A DNA stretch of 64,000 nt from Chryseobacterium pennipullorum (GCF_003384725.1 NZ_QNVV01000001.1:186001-250000), one strand, 5' to 3'; shown: positions 28,521-38,215, numbered from the stretch's first letter. Notes: generated by a model not told the origin, from the sequence alone. Numbers and translations are program-made.

Positions 28521-28558
28521 GTGTATTTTTAAAGTGTTTACCGACAACACTTGCTTAG

Positions 28559-28631
<73 letters not shown>

Positions 28632-28642
28632 ATATTGGATTG

Positions 28643-28650
28643 CAAAGGTA
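28643..28650 (-). promoter_or_regulatory. -7 box of the tRNA-fMet array
   Basis: TACCTTTG on the minus strand, a perfect TAnnTTTG match, ends 11 bases before the first tRNA. Confidence 0.65.
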
Positions 28651-28720
28651 CGAATAATTTTCAAAAATCCTAATTTTTCTTTTAAATAAAGGACTTTTAT
28701 AAAAACTATTTTATTATTTG

Positions 28721-28728
28721 TATCTTTG
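28721..28728 (+). promoter_or_regulatory. -7 box very close to the threonylcarbamoyl-AMP synthase start
   Basis: TATCTTTG, a perfect TAnnTTTG match, ends only 4 bases before the ATG at 28733. If used, transcription would begin at or next to the start codon, giving a leaderless message. Confidence 0.55.
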
Positions 28729-28732
28729 TTTT

Positions 28733-29344
28733 ATGGCAAAAATATTAAAAATTTATCCCGACAACCCACAGGAAAATCTTGTGAATGAGGTCATTAAAAC
28801 CCTAAATAATGGTGGGCTGATTATCTATCCTTCAGATACGATTTATGCGCTTGGCTGCAATATTTTTGATATAAAAGCCATGGAAAAGCTGGCTCAACTG
28901 AAGAAGCAGAAACTGGAAAAAGCAAAATTCTCTATTATCTGTAATGATCTGAGCCATCTTTCAGATTTTACCCGACCTATTGAAACTTCGGTTTTCAGAT
29001 TTCTGAAAAGTCACCTTCCAGGACCGTTTACTTTCATTCTTGACGCGAACAAAAGTCTGCCTCTGGCTTACAAAGGTCATAAAACGATAGGTATCCGTGT
29101 TCCGGATCATCCGATCCCCCAGCTTATCGTTGAAAAACTTGGGCATCCGATCGCTTCCACTTCCATCAGAGATGATGATGAGATTATTGAATACTCTACA
29201 GATCCTGAACTCATTGCGGAAAAATATGACCATCTGGTAGATATTGTCATTGATTCCGGATATGGGGATAATGTAGCTTCCACTATTGTTGATCTCACTT
29301 CCGGAGAACCGGATATTATCCGTCAGGGGAAAGGAATTATTTAG
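28733..29344 (+). CDS. L-threonylcarbamoyladenylate synthase (Sua5/YrdC family)
   Basis: A 203-residue cytoplasmic enzyme that makes threonylcarbamoyl-AMP from threonine, bicarbonate and ATP, the first step of the t6A37 modification of tRNAs reading ANN codons. Signatures include IIYPSDTIYALGCNIF near the N-terminus, KAKFSIICNDLSHLS, LPGPFTFILDA, and HPIASTSIRDDDEII. It is the short YrdC/YciO form without the Sua5 C-terminal domain. I chose the ATG at 28733 because a promoter box occupies the upstream in-frame extension. Confidence 0.93.
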   Translation: MAKILKIYPDNPQENLVNEVIKTLNNGGLIIYPSDTIYALGCNIFDIKAMEKLAQLKKQKLEKAKFSIICNDLSHLSDFTRPIETSVFRFLKSHLPGPFTFILDANKSLPLAYKGHKTIGIRVPDHPIPQLIVEKLGHPIASTSIRDDDEIIEYSTDPELIAEKYDHLVDIVIDSGYGDNVASTIVDLTSGEPDIIRQGKGII

Positions 29345-29377
29345 GAGAAAGAGGGGTCGAAGGTTTAGATCGGACGG

Positions 29378-30085
29378 ATGGCAATGCAACTTAATGGAAA
29401 ATATGCTGTAGGGATTTTACTTACGTTTATACTTCTGGCAGCAGTAATGCTGTATATTTTCCCTGTCCTGTATATGATGACGGGAATAAAACAGATGACA
29501 GCATTTAGTTTTTCACTCAGCAGAATTGCCCTATGGTTCGTTTTGCTTGTCATTTTTCTGTACACGCATTGTGTTGAAAAAGGTCATTTTTTGCTGAAGA
29601 AGGAAAAAAATTATACGTTAGCATTCTTCATAAAAACCATTGTTGGCTTATACTTTATCTGTATCATGGGGGGTGCCTTTCTGGGCGCTGCCATTCAGGT
29701 TTTCACTGAGGAAAAGATGAGCAGTAAACTTTTTGAGATAAGTTCCCTTCTTAAAAATAATTATTTTTTAATTATTTTTACATGCTTTACGGCGGGTGCT
29801 GTAGAAGAACTCCTGATGAGAGGCTATATACAGCCCAGGATTGAGAAAATGTACAACAGCCCACTTTCAGGGATTTTAGTTTCAGCAATTCTGTTCGGCA
29901 TTCTACACAGTACCTACGGAACCATAGGCCAGGTCATTATTCCTTTCTTTATTGGGGTCGTTTTTGCTATATTTTATAAACTATATTCAAATATTAAGAT
30001 TTTGATGATCTGTCATTTTATGATTGACTTTATATCATTGATGATGATGAATATGCTTGATATTAAACACTTATCTGTATTGTAA
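29378..30085 (+). CDS. CPBP family intramembrane glutamic protease
   Basis: A 235-residue protein with about seven membrane spans. The Abi/CPBP motifs are present: GAVEELLMRGYIQPRIEK (EExxxR, near residues 145-160), FGILHSTYG (FxxxH), and HFMIDF near the end. This is the family of Rce1-like prenyl-protease folds, often linked to bacteriocin self-immunity, but the role here is unknown. It starts 33 bases after the synthase gene and abuts yaaA. Confidence 0.88.
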   Translation: MAMQLNGKYAVGILLTFILLAAVMLYIFPVLYMMTGIKQMTAFSFSLSRIALWFVLLVIFLYTHCVEKGHFLLKKEKNYTLAFFIKTIVGLYFICIMGGAFLGAAIQVFTEEKMSSKLFEISSLLKNNYFLIIFTCFTAGAVEELLMRGYIQPRIEKMYNSPLSGILVSAILFGILHSTYGTIGQVIIPFFIGVVFAIFYKLYSNIKILMICHFMIDFISLMMMNMLDIKHLSVL

Positions 30086-30089
30086 CATT

Positions 30090-30848
30090 ATGAAAATTGT
30101 AACATCACCTGCGAAATTAATGAATGTAGAAAACTCAACGGATCTGTTGAGATCTACCAGTCCGAAATTCATTGATGAGGCAGCATTTATACAAACGTAT
30201 TTAAAAGAAAAATCACCCAAATATCTTTCTGAACTGATGGAGATCTCGCCAAAGCTGGCTGATGAAAACTGGGAAAGAAACCAAAAGTGGAAAGCAAAAC
30301 CTACATCAAAGGAATCTGCTCCTGCCCTGTTAGCGTTTACGGGAGAAGTATACCGGGGACTGGATGCCAAAACCCTTGATAAAAGTGCAGTAGATTATCT
30401 TCAGAAAAACTATAGAATGCTTTCCGGATTATATGGTCTTCTAAAACCGTCTGATAAAGTGATGCTTTACCGCCTGGAAATGGGCCGTCATTTTGAATTC
30501 GATCAATACAAAAACCTCTATGAATTCTGGAGAGAAAAAATCACGGCACAGCTCAACTCCGAGATGAAAAAAGGAGAGATTCTTCTCCATCTGGCCAGCA
30601 ATGAATATGGAAAAGTAATCGACAGAAAAAAATTAAACCATACCGTCATCGATTTCGAATTTTATGAGCTGAGAGAAGGAAAGCTTAAAACCATCGTCGT
30701 CTATACCAAACACGCAAGAGGTCTTGTTGTAAGATTCTGTGCTGAAAATAATGCACAAACCCTGGAGGATGTAAAAGCCTTTAACTATGAGGGATATAGA
30801 ATAGATGAAGACCAATCTACAGATACAAAACTGGTATTTACAAGATAG
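30090..30848 (+). CDS. yaaA: Peroxide stress protein YaaA (DUF328)
   Basis: A 252-residue cytoplasmic protein of the DUF328/UPF0246 family. It begins MKIVTSPAKLM and contains the family blocks PALLAFTGEVYRGLDAKTL, LYGLLKPSDKVMLYRLEMG, and HLASNEYGKVIDRKKL. E. coli YaaA limits iron and DNA damage during peroxide stress and binds DNA. The ATG at 30090 is chosen over one at 30057 that would overlap the upstream gene. prmC starts immediately after the stop. Confidence 0.93.
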   Translation: MKIVTSPAKLMNVENSTDLLRSTSPKFIDEAAFIQTYLKEKSPKYLSELMEISPKLADENWERNQKWKAKPTSKESAPALLAFTGEVYRGLDAKTLDKSAVDYLQKNYRMLSGLYGLLKPSDKVMLYRLEMGRHFEFDQYKNLYEFWREKITAQLNSEMKKGEILLHLASNEYGKVIDRKKLNHTVIDFEFYELREGKLKTIVVYTKHARGLVVRFCAENNAQTLEDVKAFNYEGYRIDEDQSTDTKLVFTR

Positions 30849-31790
30849 ATGACGATTTCAGCTTTTAAAAAACATTTCAAAACAGAGCTCTCCGGTCTTT
30901 ATACAGAGTCGGAAAGTTCTTTTTTGTCTTCTCTTTTTGTCCAAAAAATTGTAGGTTTCGACAGCTTCCACCAGCGGAGGTTTTCGGATCAGGAACTTCT
31001 CATTACGGATGAAAAACAACTGGCAGACCTTATTTCTGAACTGAAGACCGGCAGACCTTACCAGCAGATCCTTGGCGAGACTGAATTCTATGGAATGAAG
31101 TTTTTTGTAGATGAGAACGTGCTTATCCCTCGCCCTGAAACGGAAGAACTTCTTGAAATGGCTATTCTTGAAATCAAAGAATACATTTCCAGAGCAATGT
31201 ATCGGCATCTAAAATCTAAAGGTTTGGATTATAGATGGAGTGAAGAAGCCAGATATGATTCAGCAGATAATGATAAAGAAAAGGTACCAAAAACTTTAAA
31301 AATACTGGATATCGGAACGGGAAGCGGCATCATCCCTTTGGTTTTAAAAAAGCATTTTCCTGATGCGGTGGTTTCATCCATCGATTATTCTGAAAAGGCT
31401 CTGGAAACGGCCAGACGCAATGCAGCTTATCATCAGCTGGAGATACAGTTTATTCATACCGACTATCTTCATTTTGATCTGCCGGAACGGTATGACATCA
31501 TCATTTCAAACCCACCATATATAGGCATTGAAGAGGAGGTTGACATTGCGGATTCCGTTAAGGAATTTGAACCTAAAATGGCCCTGTTCTCCCCTACATC
31601 TGATGCACTTATCTTTTACCGGAAAATTGCAGAAGATTCTAAAAAGTACCTCAAAGATCATGGACTCTTATTCTTAGAAATCAATCAAAAATTGGGACCG
31701 GAAACATTGGAATTATACCAGCATTTTTCCAACGCTGAGCTATTGAAAGATTTATCTGGGAATGACAGGTTTATTTATGGAAGGAAATAA
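30849..31790 (+). CDS. prmC: Peptide chain release factor N5-glutamine methyltransferase
   Basis: A 313-residue SAM-dependent methyltransferase that modifies the GGQ glutamine of release factors RF1 and RF2. The N-terminal helical domain ends in the ENVLIPRPETEELLE motif. The SAM loop is ILDIGTGSGIIPLVL and the catalytic motif is NPPYIG in IIISNPPYIGIEEE. It is about 30 residues longer than E. coli PrmC because of an insert (about residues 112-143, RHLKSKGLDYRWSEEARY) just before the SAM loop. The gene directly abuts yaaA and is probably in the same transcript. Confidence 0.93.
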   Translation: MTISAFKKHFKTELSGLYTESESSFLSSLFVQKIVGFDSFHQRRFSDQELLITDEKQLADLISELKTGRPYQQILGETEFYGMKFFVDENVLIPRPETEELLEMAILEIKEYISRAMYRHLKSKGLDYRWSEEARYDSADNDKEKVPKTLKILDIGTGSGIIPLVLKKHFPDAVVSSIDYSEKALETARRNAAYHQLEIQFIHTDYLHFDLPERYDIIISNPPYIGIEEEVDIADSVKEFEPKMALFSPTSDALIFYRKIAEDSKKYLKDHGLLFLEINQKLGPETLELYQHFSNAELLKDLSGNDRFIYGRK

Positions 31791-31819
31791 GTACCTTTAT
31801 TTCCATAAAAACCCGATCT

Positions 31820-32842
31820 ATGAAAGCTCTCATTTTGCATACAGTCCTCAGGATATCTCTGATTCTCCTGGTGACCTCCTGTACAAAGTATCCTAAGGAT
31901 GTGGTGGATGATTATTATCGTAAAGGAGCGTTCAACGGTTCTGTCATTGTCGTTAAAGAGGGTAAGATTGTGTGTGATACAGCTTTGGGGTTCAGCAGTA
32001 TGGAGAAAAATCTTAAATCAGATAAAAATACATCTTTCTACATTGCTTCTTTAAGCAAATCTTTCACCGCTACAGCGATCATGATGCTGCAGCAGAAAGG
32101 TCTTTTAGATTATGACGACAAGGCATCCCGTTATGTTGAGCTTCCTGATTATGCCAAAAACATAACCATAAGACAGCTCTTGCATCATACTTCAGGGATC
32201 AGGGATTATGAAGATCTTTTTGAAAAAAAAGGACTGACCAATCAGGATGTCATTCAATGGCTTTTCAGTCTTAGAAACCTTGAGTTCCCCTCAGACAGCC
32301 AGTTCAAATACAGCAACAGCGGATATATTATCCTTTCCCAGCTGATAGAAAAGGTTTCCGGGGTGTCTTACCGTACTTTTATCCATCGGGAGATCATCCA
32401 GCCTCTGAAGATGGGCCACACCTATGTTTATGAGGCTTCTACAGCCATTCCAAATAGGGCTTTAGGATATGACCGCAAGAAAAAACCTGATGATTATTCT
32501 ATTCTCACCACAGGTGATGGCGGCATCTATTCTACACCGGAAGATCTTTATACCTTTGATCAGGCTTTACGAAATTTCACTCTGGTTAATAAAGACAATA
32601 CTGCACGTATGTATGCTCCTTCAAAACTCACTAACGGGTCAGTGTCAAATTATGGATTTGCATGGTTTGTAGAGGATAAGCATGGAAAAAAAACAGCCGT
32701 TCATACCGGCGGCCTCAGCGGGTTCAGGGCTTTGTTCTGGCGAGATCTGCAGCACAACAGCTGTATTATAGCGCTCACCAATCAGGGGGATGCCTTTCCT
32801 CATGACCATTTTCTAAATGACATGAAAAAAACAATTCAATAA
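31820..32842 (+). CDS. Class C beta-lactamase-related serine hydrolase, lipoprotein
   Basis: A 340-residue exported enzyme. The N-terminus ends in the lipobox LLVTSC (Cys21), so it should be a membrane-anchored lipoprotein. The catalytic motifs are SLSK (Ser77, Lys80), YSN in FKYSNSGYIILSQ (YxN), and HTGG in AVHTGGLSG (in place of KTG). This is the S12 family, which includes D-aminopeptidases, esterases and class C beta-lactamases. Activity on beta-lactams is not implied. Confidence 0.9.
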   Translation: MKALILHTVLRISLILLVTSCTKYPKDVVDDYYRKGAFNGSVIVVKEGKIVCDTALGFSSMEKNLKSDKNTSFYIASLSKSFTATAIMMLQQKGLLDYDDKASRYVELPDYAKNITIRQLLHHTSGIRDYEDLFEKKGLTNQDVIQWLFSLRNLEFPSDSQFKYSNSGYIILSQLIEKVSGVSYRTFIHREIIQPLKMGHTYVYEASTAIPNRALGYDRKKKPDDYSILTTGDGGIYSTPEDLYTFDQALRNFTLVNKDNTARMYAPSKLTNGSVSNYGFAWFVEDKHGKKTAVHTGGLSGFRALFWRDLQHNSCIIALTNQGDAFPHDHFLNDMKKTIQ

Positions 32843-32848
32843 AAAGCA

Positions 32849-33208
32849 ATGTTAATCAAATCACACCATATCAATAATACGGAGATAGCAGAAGTCATTT
32901 CCGACGAAATACTGATCCAATCTGCACAGGACGGCCTTGACCTGATGGGAAATATCTATTATCAGGGCTTTGATAAAATAGTCCTTTACGAGAAAAACAT
33001 TACCCCGGAATTTTTTGACCTGAAAACAAAAATTGCCGGCGAAATACTCCAGAAATTCTCAAACTACCGCATTGGTCTGGCCATCGTTGGTGATTTCAGT
33101 AAATATGAAAGTAAAAGCATGAAGGATTTTATCTTTGAAAGCAACTCCACAAAGCAGGTTAACTTTGTGGAAATGCTGGAGGAAGGCCTGGAAATTCTTT
33201 CGAGATGA
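32849..33208 (+). CDS. DUF4180 domain protein
   Basis: A 119-residue cytoplasmic protein whose whole length matches DUF4180: a central block QDGLDLMGNIYYQGFDKIVLYEKNI followed by FFDLKTKIAGEILQKFSNYRIGLAIVGDF. The function of the family is unknown. It starts 6 bases after the serine hydrolase stop, which suggests a shared transcript. Confidence 0.85.
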   Translation: MLIKSHHINNTEIAEVISDEILIQSAQDGLDLMGNIYYQGFDKIVLYEKNITPEFFDLKTKIAGEILQKFSNYRIGLAIVGDFSKYESKSMKDFIFESNSTKQVNFVEMLEEGLEILSR

Positions 33209-33260
33209 CCGGGAAATAAATAAACACATATTCCGTTATAGGCAAAACTAAACCGCTCTT

Positions 33261-34511
33261 ATGATGAAAAAAATGGCCCTGCTTACAGGAATCTTAATCA
33301 GTTGCACTATATCTGCTCAAATGGAATATAAAACCTATCAAAACGGGCTGATCTATAGTGAAAAAACCATGCACCAGCTTGAAAAGATTGTTGATTCATT
33401 AAATTTAAAGTACAAAGCCTGTGATCTCAGTAAGATTTTCTATTCCCAGCTTCAGACCAAAGGCCATTCTGTGGTCATGAAATCCGGAGAAATTCTTAGT
33501 GCTAAAAAGGATATGGACATGGGTATTTCTTTGGAACAATTTATCAAAAAATATCCTGATGCGATGGTAAGGAAAGATATCTTATTAGTAAAAACAAAAA
33601 GCCAGGATTATAACCATAAAGACATTACTAGAATAAGAGAAATTTCACTTGATGAAAACATGGGGATTCGCATAGAAACCAATTATAAAAAAAATCGCTA
33701 TAATAAACCCGTGCGGGATAGATGGGCATATTATTACAGGGATAAAACAGGATATTCGGATGAATATATTGAAGCATTCTATTTTCCTGAAAACTTCAAA
33801 ACCATTCCTTTAGACGCGAAATATTCCCGGCAAATCATCTATTCGGACTGTGTAATTGATACCTCCGACAGCAAGTTTAAGAAAGGGGCGAAGGAAGGAA
33901 GACTCAGTGAAGGCATTCCCGAAAACTGGCGAAATCTTCCAAAAGATGAAAAGGAAAACCTGCTTGACTCCCTTAGATCCGTAGTTTTGGTTGGATTTTG
34001 CAGCGAGGACGAGGGACCCAGGAACCAGGGAATTTATATGGCTCTTCTTTCTGCAGAAACTTCTAACTGGAGTGTTTTTCTAAAGTCTCACCTTGACATC
34101 ATGAACGATCATTTTGAAAGAGCCTCAGACAATGGGTATGCCAGAGAGCAACGACAAACTTACATCAAAGAGCTTGAAAAACTGAATATTAATGTTCCCG
34201 ATCTGATCTTTGGTATTTCCCTAAGAATGGAAAATCCTGTTGAAAATCATTATTACGGTGACATCTACAGACTGGGCAGGGCCATTTCTGAATCTAAAGA
34301 TCTGAAATTATTTCTGACACAGCTTTTATCAATGATCGCTGATGAAAAGCTGGATGATTACAACCGGGTCCTTGCTTACTTTTTCTACACCAATTGCAAT
34401 TATTATATTAAAGATAAGCGCGACCAGAAAATAAACAATGAAAAACTTGTAGAAGCCATAGAAAAACTACCGAAATACCTTTCTGAAAAAATAGTTCCTG
34501 AAACACTTTAA
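33261..34511 (+). CDS. Exported hypothetical protein
   Basis: I do not recognise this 416-residue protein. A signal peptide (MMKKMALLTGILISCTISAQ) is clear. The body is soluble and charged, with no membrane span. Base composition matches its neighbours. It overlaps the 3' end of the convergent epimerase gene by 4 bases. The role is unknown. Confidence 0.75.
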   Translation: MMKKMALLTGILISCTISAQMEYKTYQNGLIYSEKTMHQLEKIVDSLNLKYKACDLSKIFYSQLQTKGHSVVMKSGEILSAKKDMDMGISLEQFIKKYPDAMVRKDILLVKTKSQDYNHKDITRIREISLDENMGIRIETNYKKNRYNKPVRDRWAYYYRDKTGYSDEYIEAFYFPENFKTIPLDAKYSRQIIYSDCVIDTSDSKFKKGAKEGRLSEGIPENWRNLPKDEKENLLDSLRSVVLVGFCSEDEGPRNQGIYMALLSAETSNWSVFLKSHLDIMNDHFERASDNGYAREQRQTYIKELEKLNINVPDLIFGISLRMENPVENHYYGDIYRLGRAISESKDLKLFLTQLLSMIADEKLDDYNRVLAYFFYTNCNYYIKDKRDQKINNEKLVEAIEKLPKYLSEKIVPETL

Positions 34512-35482
34512 ATAACGCTTCTCTTTTGTTCAAAAAAATGAATGGCATCCTTTATCGCTCCATCCACAGGCTGGTACTGAATGCCTAATTCGTCGACAGA
34601 CTTCCTGTTGCTATAATAATTACGGATTTGCAGTGCTTTCATATTGGAGGAGCTAAGGTTTGTTTTTATTTTTAATTTTCGCAATCCGTCCCCTATTATT
34701 CCCAGGAAGCTCAAAACCATATCCGGTATCGGAATCATGACCGGTTTTTGGCCCGTAATTCTGTTTATTTTTGTAAAGAATGCTCTATAGCTCAGATTTT
34801 CATGGGCTAAGAGATATCGTTCACCACTTCTTCCCATTTCAATGGCATTGATCAGCCCTCGCGCCACATCTCCCACATGTACAAAGTTCTTTCCTCCTTT
34901 CGGATAGAAAACCAATCGTTTTTTCCAGGCCCAGAAAATGATTTTTCCAGAGCTTGGTTTGCTGTCATAAGCGCCAATCATGAAGGTAGGATTCAAAATG
35001 ATGACTTCCATACTCCTACAATTCTTTAGAAGATAATCTTCAGCCTCCAGCTTGCTTTGGGCATAGAGTGAATGGGTAAAAGGATACAGCTGAGGAGCTT
35101 TTTCGGTCCCCCAGAAAGCCGTATTCCCAAATCCCAGTGTATTGGCTGTACTCACAAACAGAAATTTTTTGATCCCTGCCCGATCAGCCTGGGTAAGCAG
35201 ATGCGCAGACAAGGTACAATTTACATTTCTGTAATCATGATAATCCAGGAGATCCTGGCGTGTTTCTGCAGCAATGTGAATGAAGCAGTCAACGTTTTCC
35301 AGCATAAAGGAAAGGTCAGATGAAAGATCTACCTCTACCAGTTTCAGATTTTTGTTTTCTTCGCCCAGCCAGCCGCTTTTCTTGCGCACCAGAGCAATAA
35401 CAGAATAACCATCTTGTAATAATTTAATGATAACATTAGTTCCCAGGAGCCCTGTAGCTCCGGTTACACAAACTTTTTTCAT
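34508..35482 (-). CDS. NAD-dependent epimerase/dehydratase (extended SDR)
   Basis: A 324-residue extended SDR. The Rossmann loop VTGATGLLGTN is at residues 6-16 and the YAQSK catalytic Tyr-Lys motif at about 140-144. HVGDVARGLINAIE and RYLLAHENLSYRAFF are typical of dihydroflavonol-4-reductase/NDP-sugar-type members. The substrate is not clear. Its start overlaps the stop of the SDR upstream by 4 bases (ATGA), so the pair is translationally coupled and may act in one pathway. Confidence 0.9.
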   Translation of the reverse strand: MKKVCVTGATGLLGTNVIIKLLQDGYSVIALVRKKSGWLGEENKNLKLVEVDLSSDLSFMLENVDCFIHIAAETRQDLLDYHDYRNVNCTLSAHLLTQADRAGIKKFLFVSTANTLGFGNTAFWGTEKAPQLYPFTHSLYAQSKLEAEDYLLKNCRSMEVIILNPTFMIGAYDSKPSSGKIIFWAWKKRLVFYPKGGKNFVHVGDVARGLINAIEMGRSGERYLLAHENLSYRAFFTKINRITGQKPVMIPIPDMVLSFLGIIGDGLRKLKIKTNLSSSNMKALQIRNYYSNRKSVDELGIQYQPVDGAIKDAIHFFEQKRSVI

Positions 35483-36264
35483 GCCTCAATTTCTCTTTTT
35501 ATAGCCTGGGTCATCAACGGAAGTTTTATCCATATCGGCAATATTTTCATGACCAGCCAGCTTATCGGGTTTACCATAATGACAGAATCTTTTTTTAGGA
35601 GCTGCCGGATACTGTATGAGGCCACCTTATCTGGATTGAGCAGGGTAAGCTTTCCCCAGAATCCCTGTTTTTCAATTCGTTTGCATACCTCTGTATTGGT
35701 TTTCATGGCACCGGGGTTCACCACACTGACAAAGACGCTCGTCCCTTTCAACTCTTCATGCAGGCCTCTGGAAAATGAATGGATAAAAGTTTTTGAAGCA
35801 GGATAAACCGTTTTAAAGCCTATTGGCGAAAATGCGGCCATGCTTGAGACATTTAAAATATAAGCCTTCGGCTGTTTCAAAAGATTGGGAAGCAGCTGAT
35901 GGGTAATAAGAGAAGTAGCGGCCACATTGACCTGAAGAATGGTATTGATATAATCAGGGGTCGCTTCTGTGAATTTTTTAGTTCCTCCCAGTCCTGCATT
36001 GTTGATGAGAATATGAATATCAAAAGATCCGTTGAGCCATTCAGTAAGATTCATGACATTTTCATGTACTGAAAGATCAGTTTCATAATAATGACATTTT
36101 ATATGATAGGTTTGTTCAAGCTCGCCACAAAGTTCTTTTAAATTCTGCCCTGGCAGGCTGACAAGAATTACATTGATATTTTTCCTGGCGAGGTTTTCAG
36201 CAAATGCTTTCCCAAGTCCCTGGCTGGCTCCGGTTACCACTGCATAAGATTCTTTGGTGTCCAT
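35479..36264 (-). CDS. SDR family NAD(P)-dependent oxidoreductase (classical)
   Basis: A 261-residue short-chain dehydrogenase. The cofactor loop is VTGASQGLGKAFAE (residues 10-23), NNAG follows, and the catalytic Tyr-Lys lies in YPASK. The C-terminal part is hydrophobic (SWLVMKILPIWIKLPLM), which suggests membrane contact and a lipid or steroid-like substrate, as in HSD-type members. A TAGCTTTG -7 box lies at 36284-36291, 20 bases upstream. First gene of the pair with the epimerase. Confidence 0.9.
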   Translation of the reverse strand: MDTKESYAVVTGASQGLGKAFAENLARKNINVILVSLPGQNLKELCGELEQTYHIKCHYYETDLSVHENVMNLTEWLNGSFDIHILINNAGLGGTKKFTEATPDYINTILQVNVAATSLITHQLLPNLLKQPKAYILNVSSMAAFSPIGFKTVYPASKTFIHSFSRGLHEELKGTSVFVSVVNPGAMKTNTEVCKRIEKQGFWGKLTLLNPDKVASYSIRQLLKKDSVIMVNPISWLVMKILPIWIKLPLMTQAIKREIEA

Positions 36265-36423
36265 AAGTTTAAATTTTATGGTACAAAGCTATCGCGAAAA
36301 GTGGGCTTATATGTTCCGGGTTATCTGAACGAACAGGTTAATGATGAAAAAATAATAAAAATACAAATCATTAAATACCAACATGTTACATCTAATAAAA
36401 AGTAAAACTTTATAAAACGGAAC

Positions 36424-37512
36424 TTATTTTTTAAACTCTGAAGGCGTCTGCCCAGTTAGTTTTTTGAAGGTGGTATTGAAGGAAGTTTTAGAATTGAACC
36501 CGGACTCGTATGCAATTCCGAGAATGGATAACTTGCTGTTGGGATCTTTAAGTAATATTTTAGCATAGTCTACTCTGAATTCATTGACGTACTGGAAGAA
36601 GTTCTTTTCAAAACCGGTATTGATGACATATGAAAGATGGTGAGTGGATACTGATACCATTTCTGCCAGCTTGATAAGGTTCAGCTCGCTGTCCAGGTAT
36701 GGTTTTTGAGTTTCCATCATCATTTCAAGCTGCGTTTTAATTTTTAAAAGTTCTTCATCAGGAATCAGTTTCCTTCTTACTTCTTCATCACCGGAATCTT
36801 CATCAATAGAAATCAGTTCCTGGCGCTGCCTCTCTTCCAAAGGATAGATTTCTTTCTGCTTAAGAGAATAATAGGCAACAAAATAGATAACCAGAAGAAA
36901 TGTAGTATTGATAAAGAAATTCAGGGATTTAGGATCATAAAACAAATTATAGATCACATAGATGATGTTCACCATAAAAAGTACCAGAATAATATATTCC
37001 AGCCAGTTCAGATTGATTCCCTCCGTGTTGGATGAAAACTGCTGGATCTTTCGCTGGTGTTTCCGGATGGTAATATAAGAGAGTCCGGTATAAAACAGCG
37101 CCTGAATGAGAATCAGGATCACACTGAGATTCTCAAACGGAACTTCGTATCCTGATTGTCCCAATATAATGCAAAGCAGAAAAGCTGCGGGAAGAATCAG
37201 AAACTTTAAACCCGAAATTTTGAATGTAAAAGAGGGATTGGTGTAAAATAAAACACTGAGATAGAAAACGATGGGAGTCAGAAACTGTACAAAGCGGACC
37301 GGCAGAAGAGAATGAAACTCTATAGCAGAACCCGTGATCAGCAGCAAGACTTCATCCAGCCAGAATGTAGACCACAGAAAGAGGAAGATTCCAAACCATA
37401 TATTGGCCTTTCTGTTTACCTTCAGGGGATTGGTCAGCTTCAGTAAAGAAAGCAAAACCAATGAACCATAGATAAGTATCACGATGAAACTGTTGAATTC
37501 TGATGTGTTCAT
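36424..37512 (-). CDS. Membrane-bound AraC-family transcriptional regulator
   Basis: A 362-residue protein with about seven membrane spans in residues 1-220 and a C-terminal AraC DNA-binding domain from about 265 (IKLAEMVSVSTHHLSYVINT; LSILGIAYESGFNSKTSFNTTFKKLTGQTP). A charged linker (residues 225-255) joins the halves. This type, common in Bacteroidota, likely senses at the membrane and acts on nearby DNA. It lies 31 bases after the rhomboid gene stop, so it may share its transcript. Confidence 0.92.
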   Translation of the reverse strand: MNTSEFNSFIVILIYGSLVLLSLLKLTNPLKVNRKANIWFGIFLFLWSTFWLDEVLLLITGSAIEFHSLLPVRFVQFLTPIVFYLSVLFYTNPSFTFKISGLKFLILPAAFLLCIILGQSGYEVPFENLSVILILIQALFYTGLSYITIRKHQRKIQQFSSNTEGINLNWLEYIILVLFMVNIIYVIYNLFYDPKSLNFFINTTFLLVIYFVAYYSLKQKEIYPLEERQRQELISIDEDSGDEEVRRKLIPDEELLKIKTQLEMMMETQKPYLDSELNLIKLAEMVSVSTHHLSYVINTGFEKNFFQYVNEFRVDYAKILLKDPNSKLSILGIAYESGFNSKTSFNTTFKKLTGQTPSEFKK

Positions 37513-37543
37513 TGGTTTTGGTATTTATTACAAAAATAGTCTT

Positions 37544-38185
37544 TTATCCTATCCGTTTCCTCACAAAGATCTGATAGCCCAGATAAATGAGTGGAAGCGA
37601 CATTACTCCGAGGAAAAGCATATTACTCATCGCAACCTGCGGGTGCAAAGCAATAGAGTATACAAGTCCGAAAAAAGCACCTCCAAGGTGGGCGGCATGT
37701 CCCAAATTATCCCATTGCTTCGGATTCAGCATCATATACACAGAATACCCGAAATACAGGGTACCAAACAGCCATCCCGGCAGAAAGTTGACACTGATCT
37801 CATTCGGAGCCATCGCTATGGAAGCAAAAATAATCCCCGAAACCGCACCTGAGGCACCGATGGCTGAATACCAGGGCTGCTTTTTGTAGATCTGTAAGCT
37901 GAACAGATTCCCAAGGATCATTGACCCGAAATAAAGGATAAGAAAGCCTGTTTCCCCAAAAAAGTGAATAACCACACCCTGGAAAAAATACAGCGAAAGC
38001 ATATTGAAAAATAAATGCATGAAATCCGCATGCAAAAAAGCCGAGCTTATCAGCCTTATATATTCTTTACGGTTGGCAATAGCCCCAACATTGAATTTGT
38101 ATTTTTCAAACAAACTCATATTATTGAAACCCATGTAACTGAATATACAGGTAACGGCCATTATAATTAAAACAACTATACTCAT
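37544..38185 (-). CDS. Rhomboid family intramembrane serine protease
   Basis: A 213-residue protein with six spans. The catalytic dyad is visible: Ser112 in GASGAVSG and His166 in AAHLGGAFFG. HxxxN in HLFFNMLSLY supports the family. Rhomboids cut within membrane helices of other proteins. Here it follows parC by 30 bases on the same strand. The substrate is unknown. Confidence 0.94.
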   Translation of the reverse strand: MSIVVLIIMAVTCIFSYMGFNNMSLFEKYKFNVGAIANRKEYIRLISSAFLHADFMHLFFNMLSLYFFQGVVIHFFGETGFLILYFGSMILGNLFSLQIYKKQPWYSAIGASGAVSGIIFASIAMAPNEISVNFLPGWLFGTLYFGYSVYMMLNPKQWDNLGHAAHLGGAFFGLVYSIALHPQVAMSNMLFLGVMSLPLIYLGYQIFVRKRIG

Positions 38186-38215
38186 CTGATGTTCTTTTTA
38201 TTTTGTTATTCGGTC

